NCBI GenBank assembly: GCA_937930265.1 | Contig: CALGLI010000337.1 | Location: forward strand, 1 to 6,780 | Length of the DNA: 6,780 nt | Reading direction: 5' to 3' | DNA from: an uncultured Veillonella sp. | Lineage (GTDB): Bacteria; Bacillota; Negativicutes; Veillonellales; Veillonellaceae | Shown here: piece after piece, positions 1 through 4,656 of the stretch | How positions within the stretch are numbered: the first letter of the stretch is position 1 | Layout of the letters: each line of letters opens with the position of its first letter | Notes under the pieces: model-generated | Seen by the model: the letters and a program-made list of their open reading frames with translations, nothing else | The model's database searches: none | What the model was told of the DNA's origin: nothing | Program-made: the position numbers and the translations under genes

Positions 1-644
1 AAACAACCAATTTTAAATTCATCACCGGCTTTTACCACTTGTAACTTTTTAGCTTTTACCTGATGTTCTTTCAACTTACCTTCAATCAAACCACATACTA
101 AGTTCGTAGCATACACGGGTACATTCACTTCTTTTAATAAGTATGCCAAGGACCCAATGTGGTCTTCATGACCGTGAGTGATGACAACAGCACGTACTTT
201 ATCTTTGTGCTCGATTAAGTAGCTCATGTCAGGGATAACGATATCTACCCCTAACATATCATTTTCTGGGAATGCTAAGCCCGCATCCAACACAACAATA
301 TCATCGCCATATTGGAAGATGGTCATGTTTTTACCGATCTCACCTAAACCACCTAATGGAATAATTTGTAATTTATCTTTTCGCACATGTGGACGTGTTG
401 TTTGTTCATATTTTTCCACTGTTGTATTTGTTCGTTGTGGTCTACGTGGACCACGATTGGATTGACGACGCTCTCCAGAGTCACCTTGTGAACGTGGACG
501 GCTAGTACGTTCCCCCTCTGCTTTCACAGGGGTGCGACGATTTTGACCCGTCGTACGGCGTGTACGTGTTGTGGAACGTGGTCGTTGTTCCGTAGCTTCA
601 CCTGTTGACGAAGCTACCTTTGTTCTTTCTTCTTGTATATTCAA
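1..644 (-). CDS. rnj: Ribonuclease J, N-terminal part (3' end outside window)
   Basis: RNase J is a cytoplasmic metallo-beta-lactamase/beta-CASP ribonuclease with 5'-to-3' exonuclease and endonuclease activity in mRNA decay and RNA maturation. About 214 residues are visible. The conserved core begins near residue 91 with LQIIPLGGLGEIGKN, followed by VVLDAGLAFPE (117-126) and the zinc-binding motif THGHEDHIGS (155-164), with HxHxDH at 156-161. B. subtilis RNase J reaches GGLGEIG after about ten residues. Here some 85 residues precede it, rich in Arg, Thr, Ser, Pro and Gln and low in hydrophobics, so probably disordered and positively charged. The start is taken as TTG at 644, because AGGAGG lies 5 nt upstream and no in-frame ATG occurs before residue 106. 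In-frame GTG codons at residues 40, 76 and 86 lack a convincing SD. The beta-CASP and C-terminal domains lie beyond the window. The family call is secure; whether it is a J1 or J2 type cannot be told from this part. Confidence 0.95.
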   Translation of the reverse strand, partial: MNIQEERTKVASSTGEATEQRPRSTTRTRRTTGQNRRTPVKAEGERTSRPRSQGDSGERRQSNRGPRRPQRTNTTVEKYEQTTRPHVRKDKLQIIPLGGLGEIGKNMTIFQYGDDIVVLDAGLAFPENDMLGVDIVIPDMSYLIEHKDKVRAVVITHGHEDHIGSLAYLLKEVNVPVYATNLVCGLIEGKLKEHQVKAKKLQVVKAGDEFKIGC

Positions 645-918
645 AATTTCCTCCTACAGGACTATAGTCGTACTGTCTATACATACTACCATAGTCCAAG
701 ACTATCTAACCCCATCCACTGATGGTTGAGCATGTATCGGCATGTAAGCACAAATAAGTATCTATTTCTGTTCGTATGTATACAGCAAAACACTGTGAGA
801 AACCTTTCTCACTATCTATGTCACATTCTTCTACACAGCAAAGCATATACCCTCTATACATACTTCTACTGTGAACCATTTGGGAACCCATAGGGTTCAT
901 GAGCCGATCAAAATAATT
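645..918 (-). promoter_or_regulatory. Predicted long structured 5' leader of RNase J
   Basis: If the candidate promoter at 925-954 is used, the RNase J transcript carries a leader of about 275 nt with no credible reading frame. Read on the minus strand it contains four short hairpins: GAACCC/GGGTTC with a 3-nt loop (898-884), an 8-bp perfect inverted repeat GTGAGAAA/TTTCTCAC (812-795), CCATC/GATGG with a 4-nt loop (725-712) and ATAGTC/GACTAT with a 3-nt loop (705-691). A 10-bp palindrome, GACTATAGTC (669-660), repeats the last arm sequences just upstream of the SD. None of the hairpins is followed by a long U-tract, so they are not obvious terminators. A role in regulating the nuclease gene is inferred. 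Confidence 0.4.
650..655 (-). promoter_or_regulatory. SD sequence fixing the TTG start of RNase J
   Basis: A perfect AGGAGG on the minus strand lies 5 nt before the TTG at 644-642. It is the only good SD in front of the RNase J frame and is the reason for choosing a non-ATG start. A strong SD combined with a weak start codon is compatible with translational control, but that is inference. Confidence 0.8.
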
Positions 919-924
919 ACTTTC

Positions 925-954
925 ATTATACTATACACATTCCAACCTAAGCAA
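925..954 (-). promoter_or_regulatory. Candidate leftward promoter for RNase J
   Basis: On the minus strand TTGCTT (954-949) is separated by 18 bp from a perfect TATAAT (930-925), placing a transcription start near 918. The -10 box is consensus, but the -35 matches only in its TTG. No better sigma-70-type pair was found between here and the start codon. A weaker promoter closer to the gene cannot be excluded. Confidence 0.45.
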
Positions 955-985
955 CTGAGGTCCCTCCTGATGAGTCACAAAAATT

Positions 986-1013
986 TGCAATTGAATATTG
1001 CACTAACTGCAAT
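986..1013. repeat. Three phased TGCAAT/ATTGCA half-sites around the bio -35 region
   Basis: TGCAAT at 986-991, its reverse complement ATTGCA at 997-1002 and TGCAAT again at 1008-1013 start exactly 11 bp apart, so they lie on nearly the same face of the helix. The outer copies extend to TGCAATTG (986-993 and 1008-1015). The central copy overlaps the -35 box TTGCAC of the biotin promoter. This looks like a binding site for a DNA-binding protein or a chance AT-rich arrangement; no known regulator is assigned. Confidence 0.35.
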
Positions 1014-1026
1014 TGCGTTTTATAAT
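998..1026 (+). promoter_or_regulatory. Promoter of the biotin operon
   Basis: TTGCAC (998-1003), a 17-bp spacer and a perfect TATAAT (1021-1026) form a sigma-70/sigma-A type promoter with a predicted start near 1033. This gives a leader of about 40 nt. The -10 box overlaps the left half of the predicted BirA operator by two bases and the start point falls inside it, the usual geometry for repression by steric block. Confidence 0.75.
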
Positions 1027-1058
1027 GTAAACGAAGTAAGGTTTTTGAAAGTTTACAA
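1025..1058. promoter_or_regulatory. BirA (biotin repressor) operator
   Basis: ATGTAAAC (1025-1032) and GTTTACAA (1051-1058) are inverted half-sites separated by 18 bp. The known BirA operator is TTGTAAAC-N18-GTTTACAA in E. coli, so only one base of sixteen differs and the spacing is identical. It overlaps the promoter of a bioW-bioF operon and ends just before the SD (1060-1065). By family knowledge, biotin-loaded BirA dimers binding here would shut off transcription when biotin is sufficient. This implies that the genome encodes a BirA with an N-terminal helix-turn-helix, which lies outside the window. Confidence 0.88.
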
Positions 1059-1073
1059 TAGGAGGTCACAGAC

Positions 1074-1568
1074 ATGAGAAATGTAAGTATTCACACAATT
1101 GCAGAGATCGGTATCTTAACGGCGATGATGACAATTTTGGGAGGCATCAAGATTCCTAACTTAATTCCAGGCGTAGAATTCCAATTATCTGCTCCTTTAG
1201 CTGTCGCTATTTGTGCTGCCTTCGGTTTCCGTAAGTATATTATTTGCGGTTGTCTTTCTAGTTTGATTGGTCTTGTATTAGGCACGCAAAACTTACTAAA
1301 TGTTGCCATTGCCATGCAATTCCGCCTCATTGTAGGTCTCATCTTATGGATTGGTAAAAACCGCATGTGGTCCATTCTTATCTCCGGCCCTATTGCATCT
1401 GCCATCGCCCGTATCACCATAGGCTTGTCCTTTGGCAAAATGATCATTCCTATGCTTGTGATGGCAGTACCTGGCATGATTTTTACGGTTATCGTAAGCC
1501 CAATTTTCTACAGCATCTTACGCCGTCTACCACATTTGGCTACTACGTTGAAAGTAAAACAAGGGTAA
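1074..1568 (+). CDS. ECF transporter S component in biotin operon (putative pimelate/biotin-precursor uptake)
   Basis: A 164-residue, very hydrophobic protein with about five to six membrane segments (roughly residues 8-25, 38-51, 55-70, 74-93, 99-118 and 122-148) and a short basic C-terminal tail. Size, topology and the conserved-looking start (an amphipathic first helix, then IPNLIPGVEFQLSAPLAVAICAAFG) fit the membrane substrate-binding subunits of energy-coupling factor vitamin transporters. No A (ATPase) or T subunits are nearby, so it would share the general module, as group II ECF systems do. The start is clear: AGGAGG at 1060-1065, 8 nt before ATG. It is the first gene of the operon and lies 6 nt before bioW, directly behind the BirA operator, so a biotin-related substrate is likely. 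I do not see the usual BioY pattern, and co-transcription with pimelate-activating BioW suggests pimelate as the substrate. The substrate is inferred; the ECF assignment is probable. Confidence 0.75.
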   Translation: MRNVSIHTIAEIGILTAMMTILGGIKIPNLIPGVEFQLSAPLAVAICAAFGFRKYIICGCLSSLIGLVLGTQNLLNVAIAMQFRLIVGLILWIGKNRMWSILISGPIASAIARITIGLSFGKMIIPMLVMAVPGMIFTVIVSPIFYSILRRLPHLATTLKVKQG

Positions 1569-1574
1569 GCACTT

Positions 1575-2330
1575 ATGGTCTACAGCATACGTATGCGTGC
1601 CGCTAAGGGGGGACCTCACGAACAAGGAGGCTCTCATATTTCTGGAGCAGAACGTCTCGTCTCCTTAGAATCGGTATCACGCATTTCAGAAGAATTTTTA
1701 CAACGAGCTTTGCAGCATAGCAAAGGTTGTCCAGATTTTATCAATGTACAAATTGATGAGATTCCTGATGACTCCATCCTAAAAGTCCCTGCTCTCACGG
1801 TGGCTACTACAGAATCAGAAACAATTGAGGACTCTCATGGAGTAGCTACCCAATTATTACGACAAGCACGGATTCATGAACAGGCGATTCTAACTGCCTT
1901 TTCAAAACTCAGCGAAAACACAGAAACCGTAAGTGGCGCTTGGCTCATCAACGCTATTACTGGTGAGGTATATCCTCAAACAGTACGTGTATCCCGTATG
2001 GATGCCGAATCAGATGCAGACATACACCACCATTTGCAATATTATGGTTGTTCTTCCATCCATTCTAGGGAGGCTCTCATCTTGGCAAGTAAGGTTTTAG
2101 CATCCCCCTATGTACTCGGCGAACTGTGTTGGTCCGACGATCCAGAGTATACAACAGGCTATGTGTCCTATGGCACTACCTACCATCGGTTGAGCCCTAT
2201 GAAAGTCTATGGTAGCCCCATCGGTGGTCGAGTCTTCTTTATCACTGACGATGCACCTATAGAAGAAGTAATACAGTATTTTACATCTACTCCTACGTGG
2301 GTCGCAACGAAAGGGATTCACCATGTTTAA
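1575..2330 (+). CDS. bioW: 6-carboxyhexanoate-CoA ligase (pimeloyl-CoA synthetase)
   Basis: BioW activates free pimelate with ATP and CoA to pimeloyl-CoA, the acyl donor for biotin synthesis, in the cytoplasm. The 251 residues match the family's usual length (B. subtilis about 259). Hallmarks are YSIRMRA near the N-terminus, the segment SHISGAER (20-27), VRVSRMD (137-143), the alanine-rich LASKV region, ELCWSDDPEY (183-192) and GRVFFITDD (218-226), all matching the remembered B. subtilis protein. The ATG at 1575 puts YSIRMRA at residue 3, as expected, with a modest AAGGG about 9 nt upstream. It is translationally close to its neighbours: 6 nt after the S component, and its stop overlaps the bioF start by 8 bp. 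BioW means that the cell uses free pimelate rather than the BioC-BioH route for this step. It should be repressed by biotin through the upstream BirA site. Intact, with no missing motif noticed. Confidence 0.96.
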   Translation: MVYSIRMRAAKGGPHEQGGSHISGAERLVSLESVSRISEEFLQRALQHSKGCPDFINVQIDEIPDDSILKVPALTVATTESETIEDSHGVATQLLRQARIHEQAILTAFSKLSENTETVSGAWLINAITGEVYPQTVRVSRMDAESDADIHHHLQYYGCSSIHSREALILASKVLASPYVLGELCWSDDPEYTTGYVSYGTTYHRLSPMKVYGSPIGGRVFFITDDAPIEEVIQYFTSTPTWVATKGIHHV

Positions 2331-3483
2331 TCGATACTCCGAAGCCTTAATCAATCGTCAAGAGGAATCACAGTTTCGTTCTCCTCGCACCTATACTCCT
2401 ATCGATGCTACTCATGTTACCTATGAAAATGCTACGTATCTAATGATGGCATCGAACAATTATCTAGGCTTAACCCATCATCCCCACGTAAAAGATCGTG
2501 CCTTACAGGCCGTCCAACACTATGGTACTGGTTCTGGTGGGGCTCGCCTTACCTCTGGTTCTTTTCCTTTATTTCAAGAGTTAGAACATCGCTTGGCAGA
2601 GTGGAAAGAGTGCGAAAAGGCACTTACTTTCACAGCTGGGTTTATGGCAAATCTCGGAACAATCTCTGCCCTCGTTCATAAAGGGGACATTATCTTTAGC
2701 GATGAGTTGAATCACGCTAGCCTCATTGACGGCTGTCGTCTCAGCGGCGCTAAAGTACAAGTCTACCCTCACAAGGATGTGGCAGGTCTAGAATCCTTAT
2801 TAAGCCAATCTAAGCAGTATGGTATGCGTTTTATCATCACTGATGGTGTATTCAGTATGGATGGGGATATAGCTCCCTTACCTGAACTGTTGGAACTTGC
2901 AGAACGGTACGATGCCCTACTGATTGTGGACGATGCTCATGCTACTGGCGTCATCGGTGAGGGCCGTGGCACAGCCCATCACTTTCACTGTGAAAGCCCA
3001 CGCATCATAACCACTGGCACTATGAGTAAAGCCTTAGGATCCATAGGTGGATACGTCTGCGGTAGCCAAACCATCATCGACTATATCATCAACCACAGTC
3101 GCCCCTTTATCTTTGCCACTGCTTTGTCCCCTGCTGACATTGGGGCTAGCATCGGAGCCTTAGAAGTATTAGCAGAAGAACCAAGTGTGTATCAAAACCT
3201 GCGGAGCAATACGGAATATATGCACAAAGCCTTGCAAGCGCTAGAAATCCCTAGCAGCGATGATACACCGATATTCCCTATTATCATCGGTTCCAACGAA
3301 GGCACATTGGAAGCCAGTCGCCTATGCGAACAAGAAGGCATCATCCTCAGTGGCATTCGCCCACCTACCGTGCCTATCAACACCGGGCGATTGCGCTTAA
3401 CCGTCACCGCTTCACACACACAACAAGAATTAGACAAAGTCATCCAAGTATTGCAGCACTTGCCAACACATAAAGTAATCTAA
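2323..3483 (+). CDS. bioF: 8-amino-7-oxononanoate synthase (AONS)
   Basis: BioF is a PLP-dependent enzyme of the alpha-oxoamine synthase family. It condenses pimeloyl-CoA (from BioW) with L-alanine to give 8-amino-7-oxononanoate, CoA and CO2. The 386 residues are close to E. coli BioF (384). Visible signatures include NNYLGLTHHP near the N-terminus, GTGSGGARLTSG (68-79), NHASLIDG with the cofactor-stacking His131, FSMDGD, DDAHATGVIGEG (Asp203, His206) and TMSKALGS with the Schiff-base Lys236. The order and residues match the family throughout. The related enzymes KBL (2-amino-3-ketobutyrate CoA ligase) and ALAS (5-aminolevulinate synthase) share this fold, but the operon with BioW settles the function. 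The ATG overlaps the end of bioW by 8 bp, with GAAAGGGA as SD upstream, indicating translational coupling. It is the last gene of the operon, followed by a strong terminator. Later biotin genes (bioA or bioK, bioD, bioB) are not in this window. Confidence 0.96.
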   Translation: MFNRYSEALINRQEESQFRSPRTYTPIDATHVTYENATYLMMASNNYLGLTHHPHVKDRALQAVQHYGTGSGGARLTSGSFPLFQELEHRLAEWKECEKALTFTAGFMANLGTISALVHKGDIIFSDELNHASLIDGCRLSGAKVQVYPHKDVAGLESLLSQSKQYGMRFIITDGVFSMDGDIAPLPELLELAERYDALLIVDDAHATGVIGEGRGTAHHFHCESPRIITTGTMSKALGSIGGYVCGSQTIIDYIINHSRPFIFATALSPADIGASIGALEVLAEEPSVYQNLRSNTEYMHKALQALEIPSSDDTPIFPIIIGSNEGTLEASRLCEQEGIILSGIRPPTVPINTGRLRLTVTASHTQQELDKVIQVLQHLPTHKVI

Positions 3484-3523
3484 TGAAAAAACTGTGCTCT
3501 TTACAAAATAGATCACAACACAC

Positions 3524-3568
3524 AAAAGAGGAAAGCGGAGCAAACAGCATCCACTTTCCTCTTTTTTT
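3524..3568 (+). terminator. Intrinsic terminator of the biotin operon
   Basis: A 12-bp perfect inverted repeat (AAAAGAGGAAAG at 3524-3535 with CTTTCCTCTTTT at 3554-3565), with two further GG/CC pairs inside the loop after one mismatch, runs into seven consecutive T (3562-3568). It sits 41 nt after the bioF stop. On the minus strand the same hairpin is followed by only four T, so it could act weakly in both directions. Confidence 0.92.
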
Positions 3569-3750
3569 ATATTTTTACTAAACAAAAAGAGCCACAAGCC
3601 CCCTTTTCTTTAATATAGCAGAAATATGAACAAGTCTAACATAAATGCACTTAATAATACCAATTTGGCGAGTCCTCACCAACTAATTTTACCATTAAAT
3701 ACAGCACTGTAATCAAAGAATCAATACCAAGAGCACCCAGTTTATTTTCA
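3569..3750. other. AT-rich spacer after the biotin terminator
   Basis: Apart from the low-confidence minus-strand frame crossing its right part, nothing convincing was seen here. The only structure noticed is a weak imperfect palindrome around TTGGCGAGTCCTCACCAA (3665-3682), which is too poor to call a regulatory site. Confidence 0.4.
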
Positions 3751-3809
3751 TAATTCCATTCTCGCCAAGAAAAGCCACAGTAATTGCTAAGAATATCAGT
3801 ATAGACCAC
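3651..3809 (-). other. Possible small or decayed reading frame of 52 codons (low support)
   Basis: A minus-strand frame is open from a GTG at 3809 to TAA at 3651. It reads as plausible protein, with GFSWREWNYEN in its first third, a hydrophobic stretch LGALGIDSLITVLYLMVKLVG and the ending EDSPNWYY. No SD precedes the GTG, and an in-frame TAG lies a few codons upstream. Continued upstream through that TAG, the same frame reads a related peptide with GFSWR in the neighbouring repeat copy. This may be a remnant of a gene, a repeat that happens to stay open, or a spurious frame. I do not recognise a family and assign no function. Confidence 0.25.
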
Positions 3810-3822
3810 TTTTAAAGCAATC
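3751..3822. repeat. Intergenic repeat, copy A (diverged)
   Basis: Copy A begins TAATTCC, contains the 14-bp identical core CGCCAAGAAAAGCC (3763-3776) and continues with partial matches to copy B, of the pattern GT--TT-CTAA-AA-AT-AG--TAG. Its hairpin arms (ATTGCT at 3783-3788 with AGCAAT at 3816-3821) have eroded, so unlike copy B it should not fold into a long stem. The offset to copy B is 80-84 bp, owing to a small indel between TAATTCC and the core. Confidence 0.6.
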
Positions 3823-3830
3823 TAAACGTT

Positions 3831-3900
3831 TAATTCCCATAAATAACGCCAAGAAAAGCCGTGGTGCTTACTAAAAACATTAGCGTAGGTCTGTTTTTAG
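3831..3900. repeat. Intergenic repeat, copy B
   Basis: Copy B begins TAATTCC (3831-3837), carries the same core CGCCAAGAAAAGCC (3847-3860) and provides the left arm and loop of the long hairpin described at 3854-3925. Differences from copy A are spread over the length and often fall at every third base of one minus-strand frame. Confidence 0.6.
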
Positions 3901-3925
3901 AAGTGCCACGGCTTTTCGCTTTTTT
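3854..3925. terminator. Long hairpin, probable bidirectional terminator between convergent operons
   Basis: A left arm of 26 nt (3854-3879, starting AAAAGCCGTGG and ending CTAAAAACA) pairs with a right arm of 25 nt (3892-3916, starting TGTTTTTAG and ending CCACGGCTTTT) across a 12-nt loop. The stem has only one bulge and two mismatches, and these can form G-U pairs in RNA. Rightwards, six T follow at 3920-3925. Leftwards, the stem itself ends in four T. It begins about 30 nt downstream of the stop of the leftward glycosylase-family gene, so ending that operon is its most likely job. It could also act as a back-up terminator for bioF. Confidence 0.75.
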
Positions 3926-3928
3926 AGC

Positions 3929-3943
3929 AGCACCACGCCTTTT
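3929..3943. repeat. Second copy of the hairpin right arm
   Basis: AGCACCACGCCTTTT is the reverse complement of the left arm at 3854-3868 with a single mismatch and is a diverged duplicate of the first right arm (3901-3916). It lies only a few bases from the stop codon of the leftward gene. It could compete with the first right arm for the same partner strand. Confidence 0.5.
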
Positions 3944-3947
3944 CACT

Positions 3948-4646
3948 CTATAAGGTTTTACAAAATTCTCTAAATTGCTGCTTATACAGCCCCGCCCCTC
4001 CATTGGCTGGATGGCGCAAGGTAGCTTGTACTTCTACCCCATACTCCGCCAAGGTAAGACTCGCTTTTTGACCTACTCCAAGGATGTGTGCCCCAGGAAA
4101 TAATTCTAACAACTGTTTCGTATAGGTCCACCCTAAATCTAATTCTTGTTTCGTTGGCGTCCGATTCGTCAGACCATCTGTGCCCTTAAAGGGATGAAAC
4201 GGAAAGATATTCCACAGCACTACTTCATAGGGATCAATATTAGCTTCTAGCATGGCATTCCACACTACAGAATCTGTAGGCTCATTGAAACCCTTTTCTT
4301 TTTGTGTCGGTTTTATAATATACTCACTCTTTGGGTTACTAGTTCGTTTCGGCTCTAATCCAGTAAAGACCATAGAGGGAGCTACTGTAGGATGATGTCC
4401 TAAGAGCATTCTTTCACAAGTCATGGCAATCCCTGTAAACCGTCCTCCTTGATAGCCCACCGCTTCTGCAATGATGAGAATGTTAGCACGTTCTAATCGC
4501 TGCTCCAAATAAGCCTGCAACTGTTTTCTACGAATAGAACTTGCTCGTTGATTCGTATCATATCGTCCATCAAAGTCATTCCAAGGATTATACACATGAG
4601 GACTAGAAAATCCTTTTAATTGTCGCATCAATCGTTCTACTGACAT
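3948..4646 (-). CDS. Uracil-DNA glycosylase superfamily protein
   Basis: A 232-residue soluble protein of the uracil-DNA glycosylase fold, whose known members remove uracil or other damaged bases from DNA. Supporting segments are ILIIAEAVGYQGGRFTGI (56-73), in the place of the family's first motif (GEAPG-type in family 4), VVLWNIFPFHP (142-152) with the Asn and Pro-Phe-His-Pro block, ILGVGQKA in the core strand and LRHPANGG (210-217) as the second active-site loop. The first motif is unusual, with Glu-Ala-Val-Gly where Pro is common, and no cysteine cluster for an iron-sulfur centre is seen. This looks like a subfamily distinct from Ung or family 4, and its activity is unproven. The ATG at 4646 follows the SD GAGAGG (4657-4652), which overlaps the stop of the upstream glycosyltransferase gene. 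Only 10 bp separate the two, so translation is probably coupled and it is the last gene of the operon. No functional link to the membrane genes is obvious. Confidence 0.82.
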   Translation of the reverse strand: MSVERLMRQLKGFSSPHVYNPWNDFDGRYDTNQRASSIRRKQLQAYLEQRLERANILIIAEAVGYQGGRFTGIAMTCERMLLGHHPTVAPSMVFTGLEPKRTSNPKSEYIIKPTQKEKGFNEPTDSVVWNAMLEANIDPYEVVLWNIFPFHPFKGTDGLTNRTPTKQELDLGWTYTKQLLELFPGAHILGVGQKASLTLAEYGVEVQATLRHPANGGAGLYKQQFREFCKTL

Positions 4647-4656
4647 AGGTACCTCT

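Noticed and set aside
226..465. 79-residue plus-strand frame inside RNase J
   Set aside because: It lies antisense to a clearly coding, conserved RNase J segment and is a shadow frame.
795..812. Perfect 18-nt inverted repeat GTGAGAAA/TTTCTCAC considered as a terminator
   Set aside because: Neither strand has a proper T-tract directly after the stem, and it lies inside the expected leader of RNase J. It is kept only as a leader hairpin.
706..900. 64-residue minus-strand reading frame in the divergent intergenic region
   Set aside because: No SD precedes its ATG, it is Cys/Met-rich without recognisable features, and it coincides with hairpins of the predicted RNase J leader.
871..970. Possible T-box or other known riboswitch upstream of the biotin genes
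   Set aside because: The region lies upstream of the assigned biotin promoter, so it would not be in the transcript. No T-box GGUGGNACCGCG-type core or other familiar riboswitch core was seen.
871..1077. 68-residue plus-strand reading frame ahead of the ECF gene
   Set aside because: It has no SD, runs through the biotin promoter and BirA operator, and its sequence has no protein character.
1091..1477. 128-residue minus-strand frame opposite the ECF S component
   Set aside because: The opposite frame is a convincing hydrophobic membrane protein with a strong SD and promoter. The minus frame has no SD or recognisable motif.
3751..3944. CRISPR array, suggested by repeated cores about 84 bp apart
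   Set aside because: Only two diverged copies are present, with no regular repeat-spacer pattern and a hairpin structure typical of a terminator or repeat element.
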